From positions 62,001 to 126,000 of the forward strand of contig NZ_FTMA01000007.1 of the NCBI RefSeq assembly GCF_900155985.1: a stretch of 64,000 nt of DNA, written 5' to 3'. Below are positions 36,901 to 46,859 of this stretch, piece by piece (position 1 is the first letter of the stretch; the number at the start of each line of letters is the position of its first letter). The notes under the pieces were generated by a model. It was given only the letters and a program-made list of their open reading frames with translations. It was not told the origin of the DNA and ran no database searches. The translations under genes were made by a program, and so were the position numbers. The stretch is from Maribacter ulvicola. GTDB taxonomy: Bacteria; Bacteroidota; Bacteroidia; Flavobacteriales; Flavobacteriaceae.

Positions 36901-37226
36901 TCTAGCTCTTCTTCGCTCTCGGTTTCAAAATTAAGGTAAAGTGCTTTGGTCATATCTTCGGAATGCATTACTTCCTCTGGAGTTTTTGATTCTAGCTCTT
37001 TCACAATATTTTCTTCAAAATTGGCAATAAAGTTAGAAAGGCTTTTGCTTATTTTGACTAGGTATAAGGTGTCATTTGTTTTAATTTCAACAGCTTCAAC
37101 ATAATCTCCTTTTACATTCTTGAACGATATGATGTCTTCATCGCCATATCCATAAGGGTAGGTTTCAATTAAAAGGGCAGCTAATTGGTGATTTAATTTG
37201 CGATAATCAATAAGGCGTCTTGTCAT
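36897..37226 (-). CDS. Conserved-type small protein of unknown function
   Basis: I do not recognise this 109-residue soluble protein. It begins MTRRLIDYRKLNHQLAALLI, has the stretch TYPYGYGDEDIISFKNVKGD and ends in a strongly acidic tail (NFETESEEELD). It has no signal peptide or membrane helix. It lies about 108 bp upstream of aroB in the same orientation. Confidence 0.7.
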   Translation of the reverse strand: MTRRLIDYRKLNHQLAALLIETYPYGYGDEDIISFKNVKGDYVEAVEIKTNDTLYLVKISKSLSNFIANFEENIVKELESKTPEEVMHSEDMTKALYLNFETESEEELD

Positions 37227-37334
37227 AACTATTTTATTTATAGTGAGTTGGGTTTATCTATAACTAAACTAGTCATAATACCTACATCTCTCTTTATAGA
37301 GTTGTGAAAGTACTATTTTTGGTATGTGAAGTTT

Positions 37335-38396
37335 TTAAACTTTGTAGTAAGCGAACGCTTCGTTGAATAATTCTAAAGGAATTTCAACATCAACCTTAGG
37401 CTCCCCAATCTGTTTTAGCAGTACAAAATTTACTTTTCCGTGAGAGTTTTTCTTATCGTACTTCATCAATTTTAAAATGTTCGCAATATCATCTTCAGAA
37501 AATTCAATTTTATCGTATCTGTCCAAAAAAGTAGTTTTAATATCGTCTAAATATTGCTCAGATAAACCTAAAAGTTTGTGAGATAGGTAAGCTTCTAAAA
37601 TCATACCTATAGCAATAGCTTCGCCATGCAATAACATTTCTTTAGATTCATTTTCCAGAAAATAAGATTCTATAGCGTGACCAAGGGTGTGGCCATAGTT
37701 TAAAATCTTACGTATGTTTTGTTCTGTAGGGTCTCGTAATACAACTTCATTCTTTATTTGGATAGAGGAGAGAATGTGTTGCTTCATATCCGCTAAGCTT
37801 TTGGCTTCTTTCAGTGCCTCCCAATAGCTTTTGCTTTGAATAAGTCCATGTTTCAGCATCTCTGCAAATCCACTTCTTACTTGTCTGTTTTCTAAAGTAT
37901 CAAGAAAATCAGGAACCACAAGTACCATTACAGGCTGATTGATAACGCCTATTTGGTTTTTTAAAGCACCTAGGTCTACTCCTGTTTTACCGCCAACAGA
38001 AGCATCAACCATAGATAAGAGGGTCGTGGGTACGTTAATAAAGTCTATGCCTCTTTTAAATGTTGAGGCAATAAAGCCTCCCATATCTGTTAGCACTCCA
38101 CCGCCTAAATTGATCATAACGCTTTTTCGGTCAGCTCCTAATTCAGACAAAGCTTCCCATACACCCACACAGGTTTCAATATTTTTATTGATTTCACCAG
38201 ATTCTATTTCAATAATTTCAAATTCATATTCTCCATTGATTTCTGCCATAAAATTGGGTAGGCAAAGTTCATGAGTGTTCTCATCGACCAAAATAAAAAC
38301 AATTGAATATTTTTTATCCGCTAGATGGTTGTTTAAAGCTTTAAAAGCTTGCTCGTTAAAATGTACTGCGTAAGAATCTGAAATTATTGAATCCAT
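37335..38396 (-). CDS. aroB: 3-dehydroquinate synthase
   Basis: This NAD- and metal-dependent enzyme of the shikimate pathway converts DAHP to 3-dehydroquinate. It has 353 residues. It shows the NAD-binding GGGVLTDMGGFIASTFKRG, the conserved VPTTLLSMVDASVGGKTGVD, and the metal-ligand GHTLGHAIES with a further His in LLHGEAIAIGM. It is divergent from the proline dehydrogenase gene. Confidence 0.95.
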   Translation of the reverse strand: MDSIISDSYAVHFNEQAFKALNNHLADKKYSIVFILVDENTHELCLPNFMAEINGEYEFEIIEIESGEINKNIETCVGVWEALSELGADRKSVMINLGGGVLTDMGGFIASTFKRGIDFINVPTTLLSMVDASVGGKTGVDLGALKNQIGVINQPVMVLVVPDFLDTLENRQVRSGFAEMLKHGLIQSKSYWEALKEAKSLADMKQHILSSIQIKNEVVLRDPTEQNIRKILNYGHTLGHAIESYFLENESKEMLLHGEAIAIGMILEAYLSHKLLGLSEQYLDDIKTTFLDRYDKIEFSEDDIANILKLMKYDKKNSHGKVNFVLLKQIGEPKVDVEIPLELFNEAFAYYKV

Positions 38397-38476
38397 TAAA
38401 AATATGGCTTTTTTTGTTTGCTATTCTTCCGCAAAATAAAGGTTATTTTTAGTCTTAGGAATATAAATTCTGTGAT

Positions 38477-38484
38477 TATATTTG
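38477..38484 (+). promoter_or_regulatory. Putative -7 element of the proline dehydrogenase gene
   Basis: TATATTTG matches TAnnTTTG and lies 22 bp before the start codon. The -33 box is weak. Confidence 0.4.
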
Positions 38485-38506
38485 ATCGTTATTGAAATTG
38501 TAAAAA

Positions 38507-39673
38507 ATGGATCAAATTTTTGAAAATACCGCAACTGCATTTGCCTTAAAAACCGATTCGGAATTAGAAAGGGCTTATTTTCTTTTTAAAATGATTTCCA
38601 ATGAACCATTGGTGAAAATGGGGTCAGTAATTACAAACTTTGCATTTAAAGCGCATTTGCCGGTAGAAAGCTTGATACGCGCTACTGTTTTTGATCATTT
38701 CTGTGGTGGAATAAATGAGCGCGACTGCTTGCCAGTAGTAGATAGAATGTGGGAAAAAGGTGTTAGTTCTGTTTTGGATTATTCTGTAGAAGGTAAAGAT
38801 GAAGAGGATCCTTTTGATGCGGCTACCCAGGTTATTTTGACTATTCTAGATTTTGTGAAGGAGAAGGAAGCAATACCATATGCTGTGTTTAAGCCAACAG
38901 GTTTTGGTCGTTTTGCGCTTTATCAAAAAATCAGCGAAAAGAAAAAACTGACCAAACTAGAAGAGGAGGAGTGGCAGCGTGTGGTGAATAGGTTTGATAA
39001 GGTATGTAAGAAAGCACATGATTTAGAGGTTTCTTTATTGATCGATGGAGAGGAAAGTTGGATGCAAGATGCGGCAGACGATCTAGCGGAGGACATGATG
39101 CGCAAGTATAATAAGAAAAAGAGAATTGTTTTTAACACCTTACAAACGTATAGGTGGGATCGCTTGCCCTATTTAAAGTCATTGCAGGAGCGTGCTGTGA
39201 AAGATGGGTTTTTGGTGGGTATGAAAGTGGTTCGTGGTGCTTATATGGAAAAGGAAAATGAACGCGCAAAAGAAAAGGGGTATCCTTCTCCAATTTGTAA
39301 ATCAAAAGCCACGACCGATGCTAATTTTAATGCCACTATTGAGTACATGCTCGATCATTTAGATTCTATTTCCATATTTGCCGGAACGCATAATGAGGAT
39401 AGTTGTTACCGTTTAATGCAGTTGATGAAAGACAGGGGAATAGAAAAAAACAACACCCATATTTGGTTTGGCCAGCTGTATGGTATGAGTGACCATATTT
39501 CTTATAACTTGGCTGCAAACGGGTATAATGTAGCAAAATATTTACCATTTGGTCCCGTAAGAGATGTTATGCCGTATTTAATTAGAAGGGCTGATGAAAA
39601 TACATCGGTTGCCGGGCAAACAAGTAGGGAGTTATCTTTATTGAAAAAAGAAAGAAAACGTAGAAAAATGTAA
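38507..39673 (+). CDS. Proline dehydrogenase
   Basis: This 388-residue FAD enzyme oxidises proline to pyrroline-5-carboxylate. It is a TIM-barrel monofunctional form without the P5C dehydrogenase domain of PutA. Family marks are VGMKVVRGAYMEKE (flavin and substrate site), FAGTHNEDS, QLYGMSDHISYNLA and the C-terminal KYLPFGPVRDVMPYLIRRAD. It is transcribed alone, with a short minus-strand gene converging on it. Confidence 0.92.
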   Translation: MDQIFENTATAFALKTDSELERAYFLFKMISNEPLVKMGSVITNFAFKAHLPVESLIRATVFDHFCGGINERDCLPVVDRMWEKGVSSVLDYSVEGKDEEDPFDAATQVILTILDFVKEKEAIPYAVFKPTGFGRFALYQKISEKKKLTKLEEEEWQRVVNRFDKVCKKAHDLEVSLLIDGEESWMQDAADDLAEDMMRKYNKKKRIVFNTLQTYRWDRLPYLKSLQERAVKDGFLVGMKVVRGAYMEKENERAKEKGYPSPICKSKATTDANFNATIEYMLDHLDSISIFAGTHNEDSCYRLMQLMKDRGIEKNNTHIWFGQLYGMSDHISYNLAANGYNVAKYLPFGPVRDVMPYLIRRADENTSVAGQTSRELSLLKKERKRRKM

Positions 39674-39680
39674 GGAAGTT

Positions 39681-40070
39681 TTATTCTCTTTCAACTTTTT
39701 GAATTATGGCTTTTTCCCTGCAATTTCTAACTGTAAAAACATAATCTTGTTCCTTATAATCAGACGCTACTATGTAAGTCTTACAGGGAACGGATTTTGT
39801 ATCGCTTTTACTAAAATCAACATCGCCTTCAGTTAAGATGTAAGTAACGGCAACTGAGTCTAATTTATATTCTTGAAGTTTTTGTTTGGCTTCATCGCTA
39901 TAGTACATGGACTTTGAACGAATGTCTTTTAAAGTTCTGCAGTCTGGCAGGTAACAAAAGTATACTCCGGTATCTTGTGATTTTTTTTTCAGAAAAAAAG
40001 TAAGAAATACAATACCAATGGATAATCCTACCAAGAAGAACCCTAATCTTTTCACAAAATCCATATTCAT
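39681..40070 (-). CDS. Small membrane-anchored protein, DUF4258-like
   Basis: This 129-residue protein has one N-terminal membrane helix (about residues 8-27, LGFFLVGLSIGIVFLTFFLK). A short soluble domain with four Cys follows, including YFCYLPDCRTLKDIRSK, VPCKTY and VRNCREKA. From memory such proteins in Flavobacteriaceae are placed in DUF4258. It lies 72 bp downstream of the alanine dehydrogenase gene on the same strand. Confidence 0.7.
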   Translation of the reverse strand: MNMDFVKRLGFFLVGLSIGIVFLTFFLKKKSQDTGVYFCYLPDCRTLKDIRSKSMYYSDEAKQKLQEYKLDSVAVTYILTEGDVDFSKSDTKSVPCKTYIVASDYKEQDYVFTVRNCREKAIIQKVERE

Positions 40071-40141
40071 ACGATAACCAATTTTAAGATCGCAAACTTA
40101 TGCCTTTTAAAACGGATAGAAAAAGGAATGATTAGTGTATT

Positions 40142-41341
40142 CTAAAAAATAAGGAAATTAATGTCGCTGTATTGTAGATCAAACCATTCGCCCACAGATT
40201 TATTGGTTAAAATACCGTGGTACATATAAAGTCCGTTACGTAGCCCTTTATCAAACCGAAGCGAATTTTCCAGTCCGCCATCTTCACCAATTTTTAATAG
40301 GTATGGAGTGAAAATATTACTAATACTGACCGATGCCGTTTTTGGGTATCTAGAGGGTATGTTGGGTACACCATAGTGGATTACATCGTATTTCTTTCTA
40401 GTAGGTTTGTTGTGATCTGTAATTTCGCTGGTTTCAAAACAACCACCGGTATCAATACTAACATCTATAATTACTGCGCCTTTTTTCATGTGCTCAACCA
40501 TAGTGCTGGTGACAACAACAGGAGATCTGTCTTTTCCGCGAGTGGCGCCAATAGCAACATCACATCGTTTTAAAGCTTTTAAAAGATTCTTTGGTTGAAT
40601 GGTAGAGGTATAGACCGTTTGTTTTAAATTGGTCTGTATATTTCTAAGTTTGGTAATGGAGTTGTCAAATACCTTTACATTAGCTCCAATACCTATCGCC
40701 GATCTTGCAGCAAATTCGCCAACAGTTCCTGCACCAATTATTACCACTTCAACAGGAGGTACACCACTAATGTTACCAAACATTAGTCCGTTACCATTAT
40801 TATTAGCGGCCATCAGTTCTGCTGCAATTAAGACAGATGAAATTCCGGCAATTTCACTAAGTGATCGCACAGCAGGGTATTTACCTTCCTCATCACGAAT
40901 GTATTCAAACGCAATAGCTGTAATTCGTTTTCTTGCCAATTCTTCAAAATACGCTTTGTATTGTGTTTTAATTTGAAGGGCGGATATGATTGTGGTCTGC
41001 GGATTTATAAATTCTATTTCTGTTAGGGTAGGCGGTTCTACTTTTAGAATTAAAGGACATGCAAAAACTTTTTTGGTATCTCTAGTTATTTCGCCACCTG
41101 CATTAATGTAATCATTGTCAGAGTAATGGGCACCTTCACCTGCACCAGATTCTATTAGTATACGATGACCATTTGCAGTAATTGCATTAACGGCATCGGG
41201 TGTAAGACAAATTCTTTTTTCTTGATATTGATTCTCTTTGGGAATACCGATAAATAATTCACCTTTTTGACGTAAAACCTCTAAGGTTTCCTCTTGCGGA
41301 ATTAATTGATGCTTGCTAAAAGGAGATGTAGGTTGATTCAT
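40142..41341 (-). CDS. ald: Alanine dehydrogenase
   Basis: This 399-residue NAD enzyme interconverts alanine and pyruvate plus ammonia. It shows the N-terminal domain GIPKENQYQEKRICLTPDAV, ESGAGEGAHYSDNDY, and the Rossmann motif GAGTVGEFAARSAIGIGANVKVFD. The family is shared with transhydrogenase alpha subunits, but there is no membrane part here. It is somewhat longer than the classic 370-residue enzyme and has a C-terminus of the Bacteroidota type. Confidence 0.87.
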   Translation of the reverse strand: MNQPTSPFSKHQLIPQEETLEVLRQKGELFIGIPKENQYQEKRICLTPDAVNAITANGHRILIESGAGEGAHYSDNDYINAGGEITRDTKKVFACPLILKVEPPTLTEIEFINPQTTIISALQIKTQYKAYFEELARKRITAIAFEYIRDEEGKYPAVRSLSEIAGISSVLIAAELMAANNNGNGLMFGNISGVPPVEVVIIGAGTVGEFAARSAIGIGANVKVFDNSITKLRNIQTNLKQTVYTSTIQPKNLLKALKRCDVAIGATRGKDRSPVVVTSTMVEHMKKGAVIIDVSIDTGGCFETSEITDHNKPTRKKYDVIHYGVPNIPSRYPKTASVSISNIFTPYLLKIGEDGGLENSLRFDKGLRNGLYMYHGILTNKSVGEWFDLQYSDINFLIF

Positions 41342-41438
41342 AACTTAGTAGTGAGTTGATCAAATCATTGACTTGAAACTCAAATGTACAATTTTTAAAG
41401 AAATGAATGATTTATACGTAAATAATGATATTAGAGGT

Positions 41439-42083
41439 TTAAAATTTTAGGTGTAGCCATCCCTGTATTCGGTCTTGTATGTTTTTTAAGAAGTTTTCTA
41501 AAGTTCCAGTGGATATATTTTTATCTGATATCTCTTTTTGATTAGCAACATCTTTAAATTCACTACTCAAATCGGTCTTTTCGCTAGAGTAACCTTTTGC
41601 TTTAAGTTCATCAAGTTCAGCCTCTATAGCTTCCAAATCTATTCCTAATACATATTTATCGTATAATTTAATTCTTAAAAAGTAAACAAATGGAATTATA
41701 ATTATACATATAGGTAAGAGCCAAAGTAAATTTTCAGTATCAATATCATTATCATAGTTATATAACACTTCAAAAATTTGAAAAGCATACATCGCTATTG
41801 GAATAAGTATTATATGATACCACCAATTTTTAACAGTTAAAAACCAAAATATTAGTAGATAAAGAGGAACAATTTTCCCCATCATGAACCATATAAAAGT
41901 AGATACATCTGCAAAGCCATGACTAGTTATTGTAATCCCTAGAAAAGATACAGAATCGCCTGTAGCACCAGGTATGTATTCGTATAACTTATATAGAAAA
42001 GGAGAGATGGCTACAAAAAAGACCATAATAGATTCCATTAGAATCTTTCTTTGGGCTTTTTTATTTTTTATTTTCGGCGTCAT
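41439..42083 (-). CDS. Four-helix membrane protein with acidic C-terminal coiled coil
   Basis: I do not recognise this 214-residue protein. About four membrane helices fall at residues 14-32, 60-80, 84-104 and 117-137. A cytoplasmic tail (about 148-214) follows with ALEAIEAELDELKAKGYSSE, likely coiled, and an amphipathic end NIQDRIQGWLHLKF. It has no catalytic motif. It stands upstream of ald and downstream of the 43-residue small gene, separated from the latter by a strong terminator. Confidence 0.7.
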   Translation of the reverse strand: MTPKIKNKKAQRKILMESIMVFFVAISPFLYKLYEYIPGATGDSVSFLGITITSHGFADVSTFIWFMMGKIVPLYLLIFWFLTVKNWWYHIILIPIAMYAFQIFEVLYNYDNDIDTENLLWLLPICIIIIPFVYFLRIKLYDKYVLGIDLEAIEAELDELKAKGYSSEKTDLSSEFKDVANQKEISDKNISTGTLENFLKNIQDRIQGWLHLKF

Positions 42084-42131
42084 TAAAAATTATATATAAA
42101 CTTCTAACGACAGTATTAGTAAAAAATTATA

Positions 42132-42165
42132 AAAAAAAGGGTGTATTTAAATACACCCTTTTTTT
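42132..42165 (-). terminator. Terminator of the 43-residue small gene
   Basis: The perfect palindrome AAAAAAAGGGTGTATTT plus its complement, with flanking A and T runs, lies 19 bp beyond the small gene's stop. Confidence 0.85.
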
Positions 42166-42184
42166 AAAGAAAAAAATAACGGAA

Positions 42185-42316
42185 TTAGATTTTTTCTTTA
42201 AGCTTTCTCTTATCTATTCCTACTTGTTGATTATCAATGTCAATAACTGGTGCAGTTAATGCTAATAAAAATACGCCTAAAGCGATTGAAGCTAAGAATG
42301 TTCTCTTGTTTTTCAT
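42185..42316 (-). CDS. 43-residue small exported or single-pass membrane protein
   Basis: ATG at 42316 opens a 44-codon frame encoding MKNKRTFLASIALGVFLLAL, then TAPVIDIDNQQVGIDKRKLKEKI and a TAA stop. The N-terminal 24 residues form a signal peptide or membrane helix with a basic start. The remaining 19 residues are charged and end in a lysine-rich tail. An exact -7 element (TACGTTTG, minus strand, 42368-42361) lies 45 bp upstream and a strong terminator follows the stop, so it is probably a single-gene transcript. Function is unknown. Confidence 0.7.
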   Translation of the reverse strand: MKNKRTFLASIALGVFLLALTAPVIDIDNQQVGIDKRKLKEKI

Positions 42317-42360
42317 TTTCAAGGGGTTTTTTGGTTATACTTATATAATTTGTTCTCTTA

Positions 42361-42368
42361 CAAACGTA
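42361..42368 (-). promoter_or_regulatory. -7 element of the 43-residue small gene
   Basis: The minus strand reads TACGTTTG, an exact TAnnTTTG. The -33 region is not a clear TTTG. Confidence 0.4.
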
Positions 42369-42535
42369 AGAAAAAATATACAACTAAAATTCTTTTCATC
42401 GTTAAAATAGAACACTTTAACGGATTAATCATGCTTTTTGTCGAATAATTTGATTTTCATCTAAAAAAATGCAATAAAAACTTTTTGAGTAGGCGAAACT
42501 GTCCCATCTAAATATTTGATTTTATTGATACACCT

Positions 42536-42949
42536 TTATTCTGAGAGGGTTAGCTTTCTTGTGGTTTCGTTTAAAATTTGTATTGTTATGTTTTGAACTT
42601 CACTAGGAAGTAGGTTCGGAATTTTTTCAGGCCACTCCATAAATACCCATTTGCCAGAATCTAAATAGTCGTCAAGCCCTATATCCATAGCTTCCTCCTC
42701 GTCATCTAGTCGATAAAAATCGAAATGATACCCTAATACCTTTCCTGAATCTAAAGCATATTCATTGACTAACCCAAATGTAGGACTGCTTACATTATCT
42801 CTACTCCCCAATTCTTTAATTAGTGTTTTGATCAATGTTGTTTTACCTGCACCCATAGGTGCGTAAAAAGCTAGGGTCTTACTGCTCGTGTGCTCAATGA
42901 TTTGCTTAGCAATATCCGCTAATATATCTTCTTGATAGATGAACTCCAT
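42536..42949 (-). CDS. tsaE: tRNA threonylcarbamoyladenosine biosynthesis ATPase TsaE
   Basis: This 137-residue P-loop ATPase is needed with TsaB, TsaC and TsaD for the t6A modification of ANN-decoding tRNAs. Walker A is PMGAGKTTL at about 31-39. Further family blocks are SSPTFGLVNEY, HFDFYRL and WVFMEWPEKIP. It follows porX by 9 bp on the same strand and so is likely cotranscribed with it. Confidence 0.93.
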   Translation of the reverse strand: MEFIYQEDILADIAKQIIEHTSSKTLAFYAPMGAGKTTLIKTLIKELGSRDNVSSPTFGLVNEYALDSGKVLGYHFDFYRLDDEEEAMDIGLDDYLDSGKWVFMEWPEKIPNLLPSEVQNITIQILNETTRKLTLSE

Positions 42950-42958
42950 ACCTCAAAT

Positions 42959-44503
42959 CTATTTAGGTTCCAAAACTACAAAAGGAATTATCATTTCTTC
43001 TAAAGAAACACCGCCATGTTGATAAGTGTTTCTATAATAGCTGACATAATGGTTGTAGTTGTTAGGGTAGGCAAAAAACAAATCGTTTTTGGCAAAAATG
43101 TAAGAACTGCTCATATTTATACTTGGCAAATGTATTGTTTTTGGGTCTTTGGCTGCTAAAACATCGTTCTTCTCAAACGTTAAACTTCTACCTGTCTTAT
43201 AGCGTAAGTTTAAACTGGTATCTCTGTCACCTACAACTTTAGAGGGCGATTTAACATTAATAGTGCCGTGATCGGTTGTAATTATCAACTTCATTCCCAA
43301 AGTCTGTGCTTGTTGAATAATTTCGAGCATGGGTGAATTCTTGAACCAACTCGTAGTTAGTGATCGGTATGATTTATCATTTGATGCCAACTCTTTAATT
43401 ACCTCCATCTCTGTTTTGGAGTGTGATAGCATATCTACAAAATTGTATACGATAACGGTAAGGTCATTGTCTTTTTGTCCTTTAAAATTCTGACTTAAAT
43501 GTTTGCCTTGTTTTAAGCTGCTAATTTTATGATAATCCCATTTTAAATTAAGCCCTAATCTTTTCAGTTGGACATCAAGAAACTTATCTTCAAACAGATT
43601 CTTTCCACCTTCATCTGTGTCGTTTTTCCACCAATCCGGATATTTTTTTTCCATATCTAGTGGCGTTAATCCTGAGAAAATTGCATTGCGTGCGTATTGT
43701 GTTGCGGTGGGTAGTATGCTGTAATAGGATTCTTCTTTTTTCTTTTTGTAGAAAGAGTTTACGGTATCTTCAAAGGCATACCACTGATCATAACGCAAAT
43801 TGTCTACTACGATCAATAATGTTTTTTGATCTTTAATTTCTGGTGCTATCCACTCTTTAAAAAGGGTGTGAGACATTACAGGAGCATCAATATCAGTGAA
43901 CCAATCAACATAGTTACGGTCAACAAATTTTCCAAATTGCTGATTTGCTTCCGCTTTTTGAGATTCTAAAATTTCGAACATTCCGCTGTCTTCAATTTCT
44001 TCTAACTGTAATTCCCAATAAATTAACTTCTTATATAAGTCTGCCCATTCTTGATAAGTGCTTACCATAGATAAATCCATCGCAATTTTCCTGAATTCTT
44101 GCTGGTAGTTACTCGTGGTCTTCTCAGAAATCAATCTAGAATGATCTAAATTCTTTTTTAAGGAAAGTAAAATCTGATTGGGGTTTACCGGTTTTATCAG
44201 GTAATCTGCAATTTTAGAACCAATGGCTTCTTCCATGATAAACTCTTCTTCGCTCTTGGTAATCATGACCACGGGTAAGGAATTGTCAATAACCTTAATT
44301 TCTGAAAGTGTCTCTAAACCAGATATGCCAGGCATGTTCTCGTCTAAAAAAACGATATCCACTCTTGTTTCTGCTAATTCTTCTAGCGCTTCTTGACCAC
44401 TTTGGCAGGTGATTACACAATAATTTTTAGATTCTAAAAAAATGATATGTGGCTTGAGTAAATCGATTTCATCGTCTACCCATAATATTTTTATTTTGTT
44501 CAT
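42959..44503 (-). CDS. porX: PorX: response regulator with PglZ phosphatase domain
   Basis: This 514-residue regulator belongs to the PorXY system that controls type IX secretion in Bacteroidota. The receiver domain occupies about residues 1-120 with phospho-acceptor Asp54 in VFLDENMPG and Lys104 in YLIKPVNP. A helical linker follows, then a PglZ/alkaline-phosphatase-like domain (about 200-510) with metal and active-site motifs VVDNLRYDQ, SILPTATQYAR and TDHGTI. There is no HTH, so regulation is through protein partners or nucleotide hydrolysis. Its cognate kinase PorY is not in the window. Confidence 0.93.
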   Translation of the reverse strand: MNKIKILWVDDEIDLLKPHIIFLESKNYCVITCQSGQEALEELAETRVDIVFLDENMPGISGLETLSEIKVIDNSLPVVMITKSEEEFIMEEAIGSKIADYLIKPVNPNQILLSLKKNLDHSRLISEKTTSNYQQEFRKIAMDLSMVSTYQEWADLYKKLIYWELQLEEIEDSGMFEILESQKAEANQQFGKFVDRNYVDWFTDIDAPVMSHTLFKEWIAPEIKDQKTLLIVVDNLRYDQWYAFEDTVNSFYKKKKEESYYSILPTATQYARNAIFSGLTPLDMEKKYPDWWKNDTDEGGKNLFEDKFLDVQLKRLGLNLKWDYHKISSLKQGKHLSQNFKGQKDNDLTVIVYNFVDMLSHSKTEMEVIKELASNDKSYRSLTTSWFKNSPMLEIIQQAQTLGMKLIITTDHGTINVKSPSKVVGDRDTSLNLRYKTGRSLTFEKNDVLAAKDPKTIHLPSINMSSSYIFAKNDLFFAYPNNYNHYVSYYRNTYQHGGVSLEEMIIPFVVLEPK

Positions 44504-44589
44504 TGAAGTATTATTTGACGATAATCAAATTCTATGCTAATGCTTTTGTATAACTTTGAATTGTTAATTTCAGAAAAGACAACGTTATC

Positions 44590-45819
44590 TTGAAGACATC
44601 AAACAAATTGAAAATCTTTAATGATCCAATTTACGGATTTATTAGAATTCCCAATGCACTCATTTTTGACCTCATAGCCGATCCTTATTTTCAAAGACTT
44701 CGCAGAATCTCTCAAATGGGTTTATCCTATTTAGTATATCCGGGTGCACACCATACAAGATTTCATCATGCGCTGGGTTGTATGTATTTAATGCAAAATG
44801 CCATTCAAGTGCTTCGTTTTAAGGGTGTTGATATAACAGAGAAAGAAGAAGAAGGGCTTTTGTGCGCTATTCTTTTACACGATATTGGACATGGTCCTTT
44901 TTCTCACGCCATGGAGCATAGTATTGTAGAGGGTGTAAGTCATGAATTTATTTCGTTGCAATTTATGCAAGAACTCAATAAACGATTTAACGGAAGTTTA
45001 ACGGAAGCTATATCCGTTTTTACCGGAAAGCACTCAAAAAAATTTCTAAATCAATTGGTTTCTAGTCAATTAGATATGGATCGATTGGACTATTTGAAAA
45101 GAGATAGTTTCTATACTGGTGTTGCTGAAGGTAATACTAATGCAGAACGTTTAATAACCATGTTAAACGTTGTAGATGGTAATTTAGTGATAGAAGAGAA
45201 AGGAATCTATTCTGTAGAAAAATTTTTAATGGCACGCCGGTTTATGTACTGGCAAGTCTATCTTCATAAGACTGCGGTAGTTGCAGAACGTTTGCTTATT
45301 AGTATTTTAAAACGTGCACGTTACTTAATTGAAAAAGGAGTTGCTTTAAATTCTAGCAAGGCTTTACATTATTTTTTAACACACCATATCGATATTGATA
45401 ATTTTAATAGTGAAACTTTGGTAAAGTTTGCAAAGCTTGATGATGTTGATATTCTTGCAGCGTTAAAGGAATGGCAATTTGCAGATGATTTTGTGTTAGC
45501 TTCTCTATGCGGTATGATTATCAATAGAAAACTTCTTCATATTAAGGTAAAGAAGGATCCAATAACAGAAAATAAGTTTTTAGTACAATTAAATAAGGTA
45601 AAATCTCAATATAATCTAACAGATGAAGATGCCTCTTATTTTGTGTTTAAAGGAGAGCTTAAAAATAAAGCTTATGATAGGCAATACCAGACTATCAACA
45701 TTTTAAGGAAAAACGGCAAGATTACCGATGTTGCTAAATTATCTGATCACCTTAATTTAAATGCGCTTTCAAAAACGGTAACCAAATATTATATCTGTTA
45801 TCCTAAAGAAGGGGTTTAA
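44590..45819 (+). CDS. HD-domain phosphohydrolase (dGTPase-like)
   Basis: This 409-residue metal-dependent phosphohydrolase is related to dNTP triphosphohydrolases. The HD core is [14 protein letters not shown] at 97-110, preceded by [10 protein letters not shown] and followed by [16 protein letters not shown]. The start is TTG at 44590; the sequence [13 protein letters not shown] immediately after is the usual N-terminus of this family. It precedes the lpx genes by 23 bp. A nucleotide substrate is likely but unproven. Confidence 0.85.
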   Translation: MKTSNKLKIFNDPIYGFIRIPNALIFDLIADPYFQRLRRISQMGLSYLVYPGAHHTRFHHALGCMYLMQNAIQVLRFKGVDITEKEEEGLLCAILLHDIGHGPFSHAMEHSIVEGVSHEFISLQFMQELNKRFNGSLTEAISVFTGKHSKKFLNQLVSSQLDMDRLDYLKRDSFYTGVAEGNTNAERLITMLNVVDGNLVIEEKGIYSVEKFLMARRFMYWQVYLHKTAVVAERLLISILKRARYLIEKGVALNSSKALHYFLTHHIDIDNFNSETLVKFAKLDDVDILAALKEWQFADDFVLASLCGMIINRKLLHIKVKKDPITENKFLVQLNKVKSQYNLTDEDASYFVFKGELKNKAYDRQYQTINILRKNGKITDVAKLSDHLNLNALSKTVTKYYICYPKEGV

Positions 45820-45842
45820 CAATTTTTATTACTTTTACGCCC

Positions 45843-46859
45843 ATGAAATTTACAGCAGGTCAGATTGCAGGTATCTTAGAAGGAGAAGTGCATGGAAATC
45901 CAGAAATAGCCGTACATAAACTTGCTAAAATCGAGGAAGGCGAAGAAGGTTCCCTTACTTTTTTAGCTAATCCTAAGTATACTTCATTTATATACAAGAC
46001 AAAAGCATCAATTACTATAGTCAATAAGAGTTTTGTTCCAGAGCAAAACCTAGATACTACTTTAATTAAAGTAGAAGATGCCTATAAGTCTTTTTCTAAA
46101 TTATTAGAATACTACAACCAAGTTAAAAATAATAAGGTTGGTATTGAGGAACCCATCTTTAAATCAGATACGGCCACATTTGGTACTGATGTATATATAG
46201 GTGCTTTTGCTTATTTAGGGAACAATGTTACATTAGGCGATAATGTAAAAATCTACCCTAATGCATATATAGGGGATAATGTTAAAATTGGAAACAACGT
46301 AACCATTTTTGCGGGTGCCAAGGTTTATTCAGAAACTATTATTGGTAACAATTGTGTGGTAAATAGCGGCGTTGTTTTGGGTGCGGACGGATTTGGTTTT
46401 GCTCCAAATGATCAGGGTGAATTTGCTAAAGTTCCTCAGACCGGTAATGTCATTTTAGAGGATAATGTGGATATAGGGGCTGGTACTACTATTGATAGGG
46501 CCACTTTAGGTTCTACAATCTTAAGAAAAGGAGTGAAGTTGGATAACCAAATACAAATAGCCCATAATGTAGAAATTGGAGAGCATACCGTTATTGCTGC
46601 CCAAACAGGAATTGCGGGTTCAACCAAAATTGGCAAGTATTGTATGATCGGTGGGCAAGTAGGCATTGTAGGTCATATTATTATTGGCGATAATGTAAAA
46701 ATACAAGCACAATCCGGGATAGGTAGAAGTGTGAAAGATAATGAAGTACTACAGGGATCGCCCGCATTAAATTATGGCGACTACAATAAATCATATGTCC
46801 ATTTTAAGAATTTACCAAGAATAATAAGTAGAATCGACACCTTAGAAAAGAAAGATTGA
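45843..46859 (+). CDS. lpxD: UDP-3-O-(3-hydroxyacyl)glucosamine N-acyltransferase
   Basis: This 338-residue enzyme performs the third step of lipid A synthesis, adding the N-linked hydroxyacyl chain. An N-terminal uridine-binding domain (about 1-100) is followed by left-handed beta-helix hexapeptide repeats (about 105-300; ANVKIG, IGNNVT and similar). The likely catalytic His lies in [12 protein letters not shown] at about 240. The stop overlaps the start of lpxC/fabZ by 4 bp, showing coupling. Confidence 0.93.
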   Translation: MKFTAGQIAGILEGEVHGNPEIAVHKLAKIEEGEEGSLTFLANPKYTSFIYKTKASITIVNKSFVPEQNLDTTLIKVEDAYKSFSKLLEYYNQVKNNKVGIEEPIFKSDTATFGTDVYIGAFAYLGNNVTLGDNVKIYPNAYIGDNVKIGNNVTIFAGAKVYSETIIGNNCVVNSGVVLGADGFGFAPNDQGEFAKVPQTGNVILEDNVDIGAGTTIDRATLGSTILRKGVKLDNQIQIAHNVEIGEHTVIAAQTGIAGSTKIGKYCMIGGQVGIVGHIIIGDNVKIQAQSGIGRSVKDNEVLQGSPALNYGDYNKSYVHFKNLPRIISRIDTLEKKD

